Shown: one piece after another, positions 39,501 through 50,111 of the stretch
Numbering within the stretch: the first letter of the stretch is position 1
How the letters are laid out: every line of letters starts with the position of its first letter
Assembly: GCA_963691655.1 (NCBI GenBank)
Contig: OY829327.1
Location: forward strand, 83,650,019 to 83,714,018
Length of the DNA: 64,000 nucleotides
Reading direction: 5' to 3'
Source: Toxonevra muliebris
Taxonomy: Eukaryota; Arthropoda; Insecta; Diptera; Pallopteridae
The notes under the pieces: model-generated
What the model saw: only the letters and a program-made list of their open reading frames with translations
Databases searched by the model: none
What the model was told of the DNA's origin: nothing
Program-made: the position numbers and the translations under genes

Positions 39501-39992
39501 GATGAAATTGATGACATCGAACATGACGTCATACTCGAAGAGGACGAAGAGGCGGCAGCAGCAGCCGAACAAGATCTCGAGAAAAGTAGTAGTAGTAATC
39601 AACAAGGCGCGGAGAACACAAGTGATCGCACTGCAATCAGATGTAATTCATTAGATGAAAATAGTTCCAAAACGCTTCAACGAACTGTACAACTACAAAA
39701 ACAACGACCGCAACAACAGCAGCCGAAACAACAATCACAGTCACTACAAACGCAAAACCGTCAATCGACTGATTCTTGGAATAACTCTAACAATAGCTCA
39801 ACCACTTCACTTGACAGTCCATCACAAGGTGGTGGTGCCACTACACATCATCGCTATTATCATGTATTTCGTGAGGGTGAACTGGATGCGTTAATCAATC
39901 ATCATGTTGCCAGTTTGCATATTGTATCGTCATACTATGAGCGAGCCAGTTGGTGTGTGGTTGCTGAAAAAGTTCAAGTGTGGACAATTTGA
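30582..39992 (+). CDS. fid: TRMT9B/fire dancer: Trm9-family SAM-dependent methyltransferase with a very long disordered insert
   Basis: Exons are 30582-31097, 35961-36371 and 36444-39992, all phase 0 with good GT/AG sites, giving about 1,491 aa. Exon 1 has a Ser/Thr-rich N-terminus, then RAYVHDVYENC and SAM motif I (CDVGCGSGRYL, about 134-144). Exon 2 completes the Rossmann fold (NLELPFRDESFDAVLSLAVVHHF, then LARILRIGGRVVITVW). Exon 3 has a long insert with Gln, His, Ser, Asn and acid tracts and ends YYHVFREGELDALI...WCVVAEKVQVWTI, the C-terminal signature of Trm9/ALKBH8/TRMT9B. Relatives methylate wobble-uridine side chains in tRNA; Drosophila fid limits synapse growth (established knowledge, as I recall it). 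Whether this copy is catalytic is not shown. The 4.86-kb intron splits the methyltransferase domain. The start is uncertain: the frame stays open upstream to an acceptor at 30504 (ENCFNTVEKVNVG), so an earlier coding exon is possible; 30582 is the first in-frame ATG. Confidence 0.9.
32665..32782 (-). mobile_element. Partial copy of the CGGTG-type MITE family
   Basis: This 118-bp segment is the same sequence, in the same orientation, as the last third of the full copy that follows directly at 32783-33104: ACACCGA...GTTCGGTG, then TTCATGGTGTTCGCCGAGCAT and AATATAACCACA. It abuts the full copy head to tail. Confidence 0.8.
32783..33104 (-). mobile_element. Full copy of the CGGTG-type MITE family
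   Basis: Inverted relative to the copies at 45307-45607 and 62232-62527. Both ends carry an imperfect inverted repeat around GGTTATATTGG followed by a GCTCGG motif. The interior has repeated CGGTG/CACCG and GTTCGG motifs, a conserved TTTGTCAAAATATA block and no coding capacity. The open frames in this stretch are by-products of the repeat. Confidence 0.85.
33785..33916 (-). CDS. Unassigned open-frame end next to a mariner relic
   Basis: On the minus strand the frame entering from the mariner end reads SSDSLVQENVRLRKASKRY, then AGELSKMTCKQKKAFARY and a stop. About 130 bases on, the same strand has CAATAAAAG and then a T-rich stretch near 33600-33640. That is the look of a last exon with a 3' UTR, but no upstream exon is seen and a transposon boundary cuts the frame. 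It could be the tail of another transposon's protein or chance. I cannot assign it. Confidence 0.25.
   Translation of the reverse strand, partial: HTYFLMSSDSLVQENVRLRKASKRYAGELSKMTCKQKKAFARY
33919..34620 (-). mobile_element. Mariner-like transposase relic inside the fid intron
   Basis: The minus strand encodes the catalytic half: GIEHFWFQQDGTPPHTARPTI with the second Asp, FPGRLISKND, DWPLLSPDLAPPDFFFCGYL with the third catalytic position in SPDLAPPDF, and YINKPRALDKL. Past a frameshift comes GDHFRDIIFKK and a stop, the usual C-terminus. Frameshifts also separate the N-terminal part (34400-34600). The end CAGGGCTGGCCATATTAGG directly after a TA (33917-33918) looks like a terminal inverted repeat with its TA target. 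The opposite end is not found, so the element is truncated and dead. Confidence 0.8.
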
Positions 39993-40140
39993 ATTCATTT
40001 CTAGGGGAGACGTTATTATACCCTAAAAGCTTCCACTCAATTCCGCTGCAAATTCCGTGGAGCTAAGGTAATGACGAATCCAGTCAGCTCAGCACAATTG
40101 TAAATACTTCAGCTTTAAAATTAAATACATACATCCTAGA

Positions 40141-40146
40141 AATAAA
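40141..40146 (+). terminator. Candidate polyadenylation signal of fid
   Basis: First AATAAA on the sense strand after the fid stop codon, 149 bases downstream. Others follow (for example near 40518), so the 3' UTR could be longer. Confidence 0.35.
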
Positions 40147-41054
40147 TACATAAGTTGCAATGGGGAGTATTACAAAATTTCATTTGATAAAATTTTCATA
40201 AGTCTCCATTACAAAGAAAGAAACAGAACCTAGAAATCAATTCCCACTTTAAATGTAAAAACTCTCAAAGAGTTTTCGTGGAGTTTCTGTTTTAAAAACT
40301 TTTTTTGTCTTGAAGAATTTTGGGAATATCATCATTGAGAGGCCATGACCAACGCGATATGATACTTCTTAATTATACATTTAAGTAATTACTCCATGTT
40401 CAAATATATTTATCTATCTTAATGCATATATTAATGCAATGTATACATGTTCTAAAGGTATACAGACAAGAAGCCTTCTTCACCTGTGCCCGTGAGTATC
40501 ATTTGTGGATATGTATAAATAAAATCGAAACAAAACCAAAGGAATTGCTAAATTTAAATACAAAATATAATCCTACTTAGGTATGTCCTTATCTAGCTAG
40601 TTAGCCTTAAGTATAGAGATACTCAAGATAATTTATAAATATAACTCATTTATCGTGCTTTTATATAAAATAGTTGAATTTATTTATGAAAAAGGAACTT
40701 AGTAAGCCAAATCGTTACTGCAAATTGATAATTCTGATAATGGTAATCACGAGCTTGGCTAATTAATTAATAACTATGCACACTCTATGATATGTATAAG
40801 TAAAATGAAATGGCTACAACGACGAATATATTGCATTCCATACCAATATCATTATTTCTTGTACACAACGACTATTTTACTACAAATCATGAACAATGAA
40901 TTAAATTAATATAACAACAATCGATAAGATTTAACATAACATTTAAACAACGCTTTGACATTATCAGCCTTACTAATAATCGAACTAAATGCGATTATAA
41001 ATTCAATAGTTGACTTTTTCGCATTTATCCCATCTTTTTAGTTTGAGCATTAGT

Positions 41055-41140
41055 AGTGATGGAAACTATCGAATTATTCGATAGTTACACATTTTTTATT
41101 CATTCGATAGTTGTGAAAAAATCACTCGAGTGATTTCTTT
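41055..41140. repeat. Palindromic transposon end (AGTGATGG...CTATCGAA)
   Basis: AGTGATGGAAACTATCGAATTATTCGATAGTT combines a CATCACT-type terminus with a CTATCGAA/TTCGATAG palindrome, followed by a second TTCGATAGTT and by AAATCACTCGAGTGATTT, another palindrome. A related end in the opposite orientation is at 63471-63514. Probably a MITE end. Confidence 0.5.
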
Positions 41141-42036
41141 GAATAAACGAACGATTTTTTGCTATTAGCGAAATATGACAACGATTTTTTTCTGTAACAC
41201 AGCGCTCGACTAGCTATAATTCATGTTAATGTTCTGGTCTTACCATCAAAATGTGTAGTCGAGACACCTTATGCTAATGTCATACCAAAAAAAAATCCAA
41301 CATTTCGTCAAGACAGTACTGCTGCTTTCAACACTAACATAAATATGAAGTTTCATTCGATTTTGACGTGTGTGTATTTAAAAACAGCACAAGTTAAACT
41401 TAACAGAAGCGAAATAATTAATTTCATAAATATATATCGAGAATATGAGTGTTTATGAAATTATAAAAGAGAAAAATATAAAAGAATCGAGTTGAAAAGA
41501 AATAGGTGGGAGAAAATGGGAAACAAATTTAACGCATATTTGCTGTTTACTGTTCAAAGCAACCTCCGATCTAAATCGAATTATTGTATTTTGCATTCAT
41601 ATCGCTTACATCTTAACACACAAACTGTCATTGACTTCCTTGCTAAGGTTCCCAAGATATAACATTTCAAATAATTCGCTTGTTTGGGATGCACCACGCC
41701 CACTATCCAATGACATAAGATTTTGTTCCACCATAGCAAGTATTACCCAGATATCTAGTTTCAAGTATTTCATTCGTATGTAAGATTTGAAAGCGATAAA
41801 TGCAGCGGTTTATGTAGTATAAATATTCGGTCTTATATCTGTGGCAACTTATTAGAGTTGCTTAAGTCGATACAAGCAAAAAATTTATTTTTAATTTATT
41901 ATTATACCCCTTTGTTTTTGGCGCACCAATAATCCTTGGTAGTTATCGAAAAACGGGGTTTAAAACCCCATTTTCAAGTCAAAGTGTAGGAGGTGGATGA
42001 AAAATATGTAAAAAAAAAATTGTTGATCTCTTTGTG

Positions 42037-42240
42037 CTTAACAACTTTTCTTAAGACATCAAATTCGTATCTGTTGAAATTAAGAAATTTCTTAATAGCT
42101 CCTGAAGACCCCATTTTCCGATTTCAGGTCCATATTGTGGGAGAACTAGATATGATGAAGAAAAACTGATTACGCAGTGGTAATTACCGACTCTAAATTA
42201 CTATGAAACAATAAGTTGAAATTTTGTTGCACAGTATTTT
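42037..42240 (+). repeat. Dispersed repeat, copy 1 (copy 2 at 61680-61880)
   Basis: GCTTAACAACTTT, CAAATTCGTATC, CTTCTTAATAGC-like and CCTGAAGACCCCATTTTCC blocks occur in the same order and spacing at 61680-61880. The middle also shares TGTGGGAGAA-TAGAT-TGAT. No coding capacity; probably a decayed transposon. Confidence 0.7.
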
Positions 42241-43811
42241 TTTACCATAAACCATAAATTGTGTGTCGACATTCATATTTTCTAGACGTTCAATTAGGCC
42301 GAATTTCAGAACTTCACATTTTTTTATGTTGTCCGCTTCACATGAAGTGCCTCTATGGTTTACATCCCCGAGTTTTCCCTGCTAGCCTTCTGCATTACAT
42401 TAGAGCTCGTGTGACTTTATTTGCCACAGACTCAACATTTTCAATGTTTTTAATTTATAAATGATTTATTTTTAGAAAGTAATACTTTCATGTTATTTTA
42501 TAACTTTTTGCAAAAACTAAACACAACCCATTCTAATATGTTGCCACAGATATATACTTTAATTCGAATTAATTGATTTCCCAAAGTGGTGGTGGCATTT
42601 ATCTCTAGTGGAGGATATAAATGATTTCTTTCTGCAGAATGTTCCAAAAACACACCTCCTATGTGACCAAGTCCATTTCGAACTGTGCCAAAGTTTTGAA
42701 AGTTTTGCACAATTATAGATATTTTCAGTACCAGTATTAGAAGCAATCGTGAAATTGTGTTGCACACACATCGAGATGCATAGTAATTCTCGATATTTAG
42801 GTTTCGCTTCCTCACACACACACTATATCTTTCTACTCAGCAAAAATATAACTAAACTGTTACGATTTGATTCAATGATACTAAGTAAATGCAAAAATAT
42901 CAGCTAAATGCATTTAAAGTTAATATAATCATAAAAAACTAAACAAAACAAAGTACTATCAGTGAAATGATAATTGAAACAAAACATATTATAAAGTATT
43001 TATATTAAAATAATATTCATGAATTTAATTAGCACAAACAAAATATTAGACTTTAAATACTGTGCTGCCACTTTTGAAAGGAACGAATTTGAACTCTGAA
43101 AATTAAATTAGTTTTATTCATCTCATTTCACACATTCCCAAAAATTGTAAGCCTTAGTTACATACATATACTTGTATTTCTAGTTCAAATTCGAATAAAT
43201 ACGAAACAAAAAACGAACATCTCAATAATTTTCAAATATATATTTATTACTAGGTATAAGAATATTTATGTATACTTATAAATGAATATGGAGGCTAGGC
43301 AGGGGTTAATGAAAAGATGAGTGGATTTTGCATTTTAGCCTTTGCAAATGGAATGATTCAACACAAATTATTTTATATTTTTAAATTTAATTACATGTAG
43401 GTATATTATGTGGACAAATGCGTGACTGTAAACGAGTTTTAGATAGCAAAAAATACCGAAAACCAAACTAATAGAAATTTGTTAAACATTAGGTACATAC
43501 ATATGTACTTGTTGTAAAACCACAATTCTACAGAATATTAATAAAATAAAATATGTAACAACTAAATGTTTAATTAAATATTGTTCGTGCAATAAAATTT
43601 ATCTACGGATTGTAAATTTTCCCTAAAAAAAATGCTGAATAAATATTATTAATGCAAATGTATGCACATACATTGTATTATTAAAAACTTTGGAAGAATA
43701 ACATTACAATAATAAATTTGAAATACGATATATTCAATTATATTCTAAGATTAATAATAATAACAATTAATGAATAAAGCCATTTAAAACTTTGAACTAC
43801 GTACATATAAC

Positions 43812-43905
43812 AAATGCGTATGAGGAACTCCAAATCAAAACGCAATAAAAGCATACTAGTTGAGTGTAATTTATTGCGTTTTGATTTGAAGCTTCTCATA
43901 TGTTT
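43812..43905. repeat. Imperfect hairpin with a 19-bp perfect stem
   Basis: CAAATCAAAACGCAATAAA (43831-43849) is the exact reverse complement of 43870-43888, with a 20-nt loop. A second paired block (TATGAG / CTCATA) lies outside a six-base internal loop. Total stem is about 35 bp, near the size of an insect pre-miRNA hairpin. It could equally be a short MITE. Confidence 0.6.
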
Positions 43906-45306
43906 CATTTTGTTCCTCTGGGTATTTTTTTTACATTGTGAGAGTGCTAAAGTCTCATATGTACTAATGATTGAGACTAAGATTTAATTTTTTGTAGAAA
44001 ACGTTCCCGGATTTCTAATTAATATATTATTATTATTCTTTGTTAAGTCTTAAAATTTTAAAGCTAACTGAAAGTTAAGCACTAGCTAGTTAGCACTATT
44101 ACGAAGTAATAAATATTACGCCCGAGAACAAACCGATTAAAGACAAAAAATCTTCAATCACGCGTCTTTATCGTCACAAATTCAAACAGCAAATGATATT
44201 ATCGATTTTTTTTTTGTTTTTTTGTAAAGTTTCTCTCTTCGCGTTAGAACAACTGTGATAGCGATTACGTTTTCTGGTAACATTTTTTATCTGCATTCAA
44301 ATATACTTCTTTTTAGCGCGTATACGCATCATTAGGACTTAATGAGTTAAGGACGCGGTGCCTTCAGTCCCGTATCGCAATTTTTTCAACAAATATCGGA
44401 TCCGTCAGAAATACGCCTCGTCGTGAATAGGGTTATTAGTTATTTGTAAACCAATTTGCCAAATTGTTAATTTAATACATTTCGTAAATTTATATATAGA
44501 ATCTATGTTAGCTATGGTTGGGTATTTAAGTATATTTATAGCATTGTTGTTTCCAAAGGCTGAATATCTTTAAGATACAACTATAGGCATTCGGTTGGAA
44601 CGAGTTGCAGGGTAATCCCACCAAACCAAACTTTGTCGAAAGCCCAACTTTTTTTTAACGAAATCTTTAACGCAATTCTATTCCTTGTCGGATGCACATT
44701 CGTATTTTGTAATTCTTTATTGTCGGTTTTTTGTGATATATTCGGCGCGCATTGTACAAAAACAACTGCGCTTGCATATGAGGCATTCTTTTACAAATCG
44801 AACACTTATATTGGTCAACATTTTTTGTTTGCTTCAAATTTTTTTTACGCGTTTTCTATACAAAGACTTGTAGTCCACCATTTATTTTTTTTTTCAACTA
44901 ATATTTTCGAAAATGTAGAGCGGTAAAGTTTACGTCATTCGCCGATTATAGCCTTTTTCAAATCGCGATGACTCCACTTCTGTTCATCATATGGAGTGAA
45001 ATGAACAACAATTTTAAAGGTATTGAAAAGCTCTATATGAATGAAATGAATTGTTTCAAAATAGTATTTATTATCAACAATTAAATAATTGAAATTCAGT
45101 TTACTATTCGTTTGCGATGGAATAAAAAATTTTACAAAATACTATCGTATTCCGTGGAAAATTTTCTATAGAAAACATATTTTTTCAGAGTGATAAATTC
45201 ATATTGCCTATATGAAATACATTAATTACGACGGAAGAATGCTCTTCGCGACGCGTAATGTGGCATAGCGCGAATTCAGAAAACGCTCAATGCGACGTAT
45301 CACTAT

Positions 45307-45607
45307 GGCTGTGGTTATATTGGGAGTATGCTCGGCGAACACCAAGAAATTGTTGCACCGAACATAAAGAGAGAGTCTTTACTCACTCTCACACCGAACA
45401 CGATATGTTCGGTGTATTGTACACCGAGAACGCCGAGTATTCAGGGTGGCAACGAGTTATGTTACAAAACAGTATCATTACATACAAATTAGTATATTTT
45501 GACAAAAAGCAACTCTGCAACGAGCTGAATGTAACCACCTCGACCGAGCACGGGAGAAAATGTTTTGTGTTCGTCGAACACCGAGCACCAATATAACTAG
45601 GCACTAA
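45307..45607 (+). mobile_element. Full copy of the CGGTG-type MITE family
   Basis: Same family as 32783-33104 and 62232-62527. Begins GGCTGTGGTTATATTGGGAG and ends with CACCGAGCACCAATATAAC. The conserved interior includes CAGGGTGGCAA, TTTTGACAAAAAGCAACTC and GGGAGAAAATGTTTTGTGT. Immediately after it, GGCCGTTCACATATTACGTA begins what looks like the end of another element. Confidence 0.85.
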
Positions 45608-46246
45608 GAGGCCGTTCACATATTACGTAACGCAATTTTTGACCAATGTTGACCCCTACCCCGCGCCCCCTGGTCGTAATGCAACGTAACCAAACGTATA
45701 AAAAAATGGCAGACTATAAGTCTGCTTATTTTGTATAGGAAACCCGTAAAATTTTAAGCAAATAAAAAATGTTGACCAATATGAGTGTTCGATTTGTAAA
45801 AAAATGTCTTATATACAGAACAAACAGTTTTTTTTTTGGTCAGTTAACGTGGGCAGATACTAGCGAAAGTTGAATTTTAATTGTTTGTGCTATAATTATT
45901 ACTCAACACATATTTAAAATATATAAAAAATTAAGAATTTTCAAGGTGAGTTACAATCAGGTACAAAATAAAATTATTAGTGTTTTTAGTTACGAAAATT
46001 CTTCTCTATTTTATAGATTCGTCAACCAAGAATATTCCACAGACGAATTTTATTAAAGTAGACATTGTTATAAAATAATTTAATAGCGCCAAAAACAGGC
46101 AGGTGAAAACTTTTAAAAGAAAAAACGCAACGCTATGCAGTCGCCTCTCGGCATTTAAAATAGATATAGGTCTAGATATAGGCGGCGTCACTTTTTACGT
46201 TCTCTTTTTAATTTTTCAACTCTCTGACCAAAGTATGTAACCTTGC
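45608..46246. other. Transposon-derived DNA between two elements
   Basis: Contains CGTTCACATATTACGTAACG near 45612, a terminus-like sequence, and at 46188-46240 a stretch (CGTCACTTTTTACG...CAAAGTATGT) matching the subterminal part of the 48141-48850 element. No gene. Confidence 0.4.
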
Positions 46247-46832
46247 GGCCACACGTGCAAGTAAACTGGTGCAAGTTGAGAATATATATTATATCCGAAA
46301 ATTGTCGAAAATTGCGAAAACCAACCAGCTGCAAGTTGTAAGGATGGCTACACGTACAAGTTCATTTAAAATATGCCGTCGAAATCAAAGGTTCTCGCAG
46401 CAATAGCAGTTGTCCGTGAACTACAAACAATTAGAAATTATTCAGTGTTGCCATATGTATTGCCTGAAGGTGAAAATCCAAATAATAAAAAAAAACTGAC
46501 TTACACCACTTTTGCATGCAACGGCTCATATATCAAAATGCTTCGACAGCATCTAGGCAAAAAATGGTGTTCAAAAATTTGATCATAAATACTTATGAAA
46601 CTTTAGTTTTAAATTATCATCACGTACAACAATGCTATGTAGTGATAACGTATTACATTTTTTTGCAATAGAAATAAAAATAATTGCATTTAACGAAAAA
46701 CAATTGCTTACTAAAATGTTAATATAAATTACGAAGAAAAAACATATAGAAGGCAACACTGTTTTTCTCTGTTACTAGCGGCAAGTGTGAAAATTCACTG
46801 CCCCTCAAATTTCGTTTCCAGTAGCTCGCATT

Positions 46833-48901
46833 CCTGCAGTGAAAAGTTCTAGTTCTAAAATAGCGAATTAAATAGTTCTTATGGGACAGTGACTGGTTCC
46901 TTATCCATCTACTTTGCTTTGCTGGCGAATTCAACATGACGTTATCATAGGAGGTATCTATTGGTCATCTTATGCATTACCTGAGGACTAGTGTTTTCGC
47001 TAGTCCTTCAATAACTAGTTCTTGACTAGTGCGTTAATATCTAGTTTTTTCACTAGCTGTTGAATAACTAGTTTCAGCACTAATTCTTTAATACTTTAAC
47101 CTCGACAATATATGAGTCGTTGCGTGCAAAAGTGGTGTAAGCCAGTTTTTTTATTTGGATTTTCACTTTCAGGTAATAATTTTAGCCTCATTTTGTTTCT
47201 TTAAAAAAAGGTGTACATCTAGGTTCTAGTTGTGTACTATAAAGATGGCTCTACATAGGCAATATAAATTTTATTAGAACCCTATTTTACATATCACTTC
47301 TACAAAACCAACGTATTTTCAAAAATTTGATTTTGACTTACACCACTTTTGCACGCAACGGCTCATACATAGGTAGTAAATAAAAGGTAGTAAATAAAAT
47401 GCAAATTTATTATATGACGATTTTTTAATAAGATAATAAAAATTTAGAAAAGTAATACAATTGGTGCATCTATAAAAAGATAAATTATTAAATTACATTA
47501 TTTACATATACTAAACTTCCTTCTGATTGTGACGAGTTAGTTTGGTTATCAAGGCTTTTTTCTCAGCGAATATTTCCATTAGTAATTTACGATCTTTTTT
47601 ATTTTATTTTACACAATAACACTTTTTCACAAATCCACTTAACCTCTTGCATCTCAAAAGCCCAAAAGTTACACAATAATAAGCAAAATTAGTTGAAGAC
47701 AAATTCAATGTCTGTTAAAATAGCAGTAAATGACAAAGAACAATTACGAAGTAAAGTTTTTTTATTTGTTTTGTAAAACGACAAAGTATACCGATCATTT
47801 AAGACTTCGAACTGGCGAATCTATAGATGTACTCGTCACCATAATATGCCCTAGTTCAAGAAAAAAGAAAATTGTTGTTTCAACTGGTGAACCTTTGCAT
47901 TCAATTAGGCTCTAACTACCGAACTAGTGAATTTATTCCAACCACAGAACTATTACTTTTTCTATTTATCCTGCAGTGAAACAGCGAACTAGATACAAAA
48001 GATTAAAGTAGTAGCGAAATAACTAGTCCTCACGTAATGCATAAGGTAACCAATGGACACCTCCTATGACAACGTCATGTTAAATTCGCCAATTGTAGCA
48101 AAGCAAAGTAGGTAGATGTGGAACCAGTCACTGTCCCTTAGGGCGATGTTATGCAGACGGTCAAATAATCGACGGTCACGTCACTTTTTACGGTCTCTCT
48201 TTGATTTTTCAACTCTGTGCCCAAAGTATGTTATGCAGACGGTCATTTGATCGTCGGTCACTAGTACGTTTTTGTATAGTTTTAGTACTTTTTTGCTACT
48301 ATTTTATTAGGATTTCATAGTTATTAAAACAGTAACATTTGGTTTCTACTATCAACACTTTGTGAAATAAGTTAATGAAATTTTTAATAAAAAATAAATA
48401 AAAATGAACAATATTGGCATTGGTTTAGAAGCGCTAAAATGTGCATATGCAAAAAAATTATATTCGGGAGGGATAAACGATAAACACAGACAATTCATAA
48501 GAAAGTGCTTAAAAATATATATTTCTGAATTAAATTATAATAATTCATGACAAATATTATAATAATTACTTACATATTCAATTTTATTTGCAAGTATAAC
48601 TATTAAAAAACGTATATTTGTATATATTCACGTACATTTTTTTTATTTCTTGAAAAACTAAGCAAATATAAACGTAAACAAATGTAAGTGTTGCTATTAA
48701 GTATTTTTTCTTGTTTTTTGCATACATTTTTACGAAAAGTGTACTATTTTGCTCCTCAAATTTTACTCTCCCTCTCTCTCTCAAACTTTCGTTTTACATT
48801 GAAGCAACAACAACTCGTGCCCCTAACGTGACCGTCTGCATAACAGGGCACTTAAGAACTATTAAATTCGCTAGTTCCGAACTGGAACTTTTCACTGCAG
48901 G
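46833..48901. mobile_element. Element B: foldback element with long inverted arms and ACTAGT subrepeats
   Basis: Arm 46833-47010 is an inverted copy of 48018-48140 plus 48851-48901. Shared blocks include CTGCAGTGAAAAGTTC, TAGTTCTTA, GTCACTGTCCC-type, AAAGCAAAGTAG and AATGCATAAG. The right arm is interrupted by element A. Inside the left arm, ACTAGT/CTAGTC motifs recur at short spacing (46985-47080), like the subterminal repeats of foldback/Galileo-type transposons. The loop contains three copies of a GTTGCGTGCAAAAGTGG-like motif. Confidence 0.75.
48141..48850. mobile_element. Element A: 0.7-kb MITE inserted in the right arm of element B
   Basis: TGTTATGCAGACGGTCA near the left end (48148-48164) matches the reverse complement of the right end (48828-48844). 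Comparing the interrupted arm of B with its intact partner shows the insertion directly: TCACTGTCCC and TTAAGAACTATT, adjacent in the intact arm, are split here. CTTA on both sides may be the target duplication. A second copy of the terminal motif (TTATGCAGACGGTCATTTGATC) lies inside at 48231. No transposase. Confidence 0.75.
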
Positions 48902-49451
48902 GTAGTTCAAGATTTCCCTGCAGGGATGTAACTCGCATGTAGCAAATGTGTGAGTATATTAGTGAAAAATTGTGAATGTATTAAGTTTTTCGCACTTGCA
49001 CGTGTGGCCCCGGTGTTAAGTCTGAATTACAATAGCGCATCGACAGTGGCAGTAGCAGTTTTCGAAATCTGCTAATATTTTTTTGAACGTATTGCCAAGG
49101 TGAATTTATGTTGAAGGTGGTAGCAGCAGTATAACAAATTTACCACTACAAACACAAGGCTTTGTTGTTGCGGTCTTAATGGCGGAGCACTCTAAATGTC
49201 AAATCGAAAAAAAATTTTCGGCCATTATCAGTGTGGCCAACTCAGCGCTTTTCCCGCTTTTTGAAAATTAAAACGCGGAAAAAAGTGATTTAGCGGTCAG
49301 CGGGTTTTTTAGCGCATTTTTTTCAATTGAAAAGACACTAAATGCTCCACTAAATAATCCATTTCCTGAATAATCCTAACAAAATTTTAATCGAAATATT
49401 GTAATCTTTTACTTCATTTTACAACATAAACATTCAAGTAAACTGCTGTAA

Positions 49452-50111
49452 CAAATATCATACGCTCACAAACCACACAACAGCCTAAGAAGATATTTCT
49501 CGAACACAAAAGACAAAATAGATAAAACCCAACAAAGCAATGTAGTTTATGAAATAACATGCAAAGGGAGAGAAGGAGAAATTTGCAACAAAACATACGT
49601 AGGGACAACAAAAAGAGCTTTCGGTACACGAATAGCTGAACACATAGCGGACGCAAGAAACAAAAAGACAACAACAGCGCTAGCACAACACTTAACGGAA
49701 AATCGACACACAGCAGATTTCACCAACGCAAAAATATTAGACATAGAACGCAAATATAGAAACAGAATGACACTTGAAACACTAAGAATACAACAAAAAC
49801 CGGACACAGCTATAAACCATAAAGACGATTTAAACAACATACACTTGACGTACGCAGCAGCCATTAGATATAACTAATAAGTTTTAGTGTGAAAATAATG
49901 TAAGATTGTTGCAAACCTGTGTATATGTTTTTGTTTATAATTTTGTTTTTATGTTTCATTTGTTATTTTATTATATTTCATAATAAACAGACTCCCTGAG
50001 GATGGTCTTAAAAAGACCGAAACGCGTAGGAGAAAATGAAAATTGAAGTTCTTCTTTAATTGTTTCAAAAAAATCAACGACCAAAAAGCCCGAATAAATA
50101 AAATATACGAC
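49452..50111 (+). mobile_element. Penelope-like retroelement, 3' fragment with GIY-YIG endonuclease domain
   Basis: An open frame without ATG (about 49455-49877) reads AHKPHNSLRRYFSNTKDKID, then NVVYEITC, TYVGTTKRAFGTRIAEHIAD and ALAQHLTENRH, ending AAAIRYN and a stop. The Y-x-I-x-C...YVGTTKR...R-x-x-E-H pattern is the GIY-YIG-like endonuclease at the C-terminus of Penelope-like elements. The frame has no internal stop, so the insertion may be fairly recent. The reverse transcriptase is missing (5' truncation). AACTGCTGTAA flanks it on both sides (49441-49451 and 50112-50122) as an 11-bp target duplication. A hammerhead-like ribozyme lies in its 3' part. Confidence 0.85.
49992..50032 (+). ncRNA. 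Hammerhead ribozyme motif in the Penelope-like element
   Basis: The order is CTCC (stem I), CTGAGGA (matches CUGANGA), T, GGTCTT-AAA-AAGACC (stem II), GAAAC, loop GC, GTA (a permitted GUH cleavage site) and GGAG, which pairs with the opening CTCC. Stem III would be only two base pairs (AC/GT), the minimal form known from Penelope-like elements (established knowledge). All catalytic-core bases I can check are present. The single unpaired T before stem II and the tiny stem III mean activity is not assured. Confidence 0.65.

Larger units (their letters stand above)
39993..45306. other. Long gene-free stretch downstream of fid
   Basis: fid 3' UTR followed by AT-rich DNA. The first AATAAA after the fid stop is at 40141-40146. 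Noteworthy pieces are a palindromic ATCGATAG-type transposon end near 41055, a segment (42037-42240) repeated at 61680-61880, and an imperfect hairpin at 43812-43905. No further coding sequence is supported. Confidence 0.45.
46247..49009. mobile_element. Element C: 2.76-kb DNA element with 15-bp perfect terminal inverted repeats, outer shell of a nest
   Basis: GGCCACACGTGCAAG (46247-46261) and its exact reverse complement (48995-49009) bound the block. Subterminal sequences (GTGCAAGTTGAGAATAT on the left; AGCAAATGTGTGAGT and AATGTATT on the right) recur together in a shorter form around 49432-50220 and partly at 52028-52130, so this is a family. Most of the length is the inserted foldback element B (46833-48901). 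A small open frame (46373-46582, MPSKSKVLAAIAVVRELQTI...) may be a transposase remnant but I cannot assign it. Confidence 0.65.

Noticed and set aside
49414..49864. Two hydrophobic Leu/Cys/Phe-rich minus-strand frames
   Set aside because: Antisense shadows of the Penelope-like GIY-YIG frame on the plus strand.
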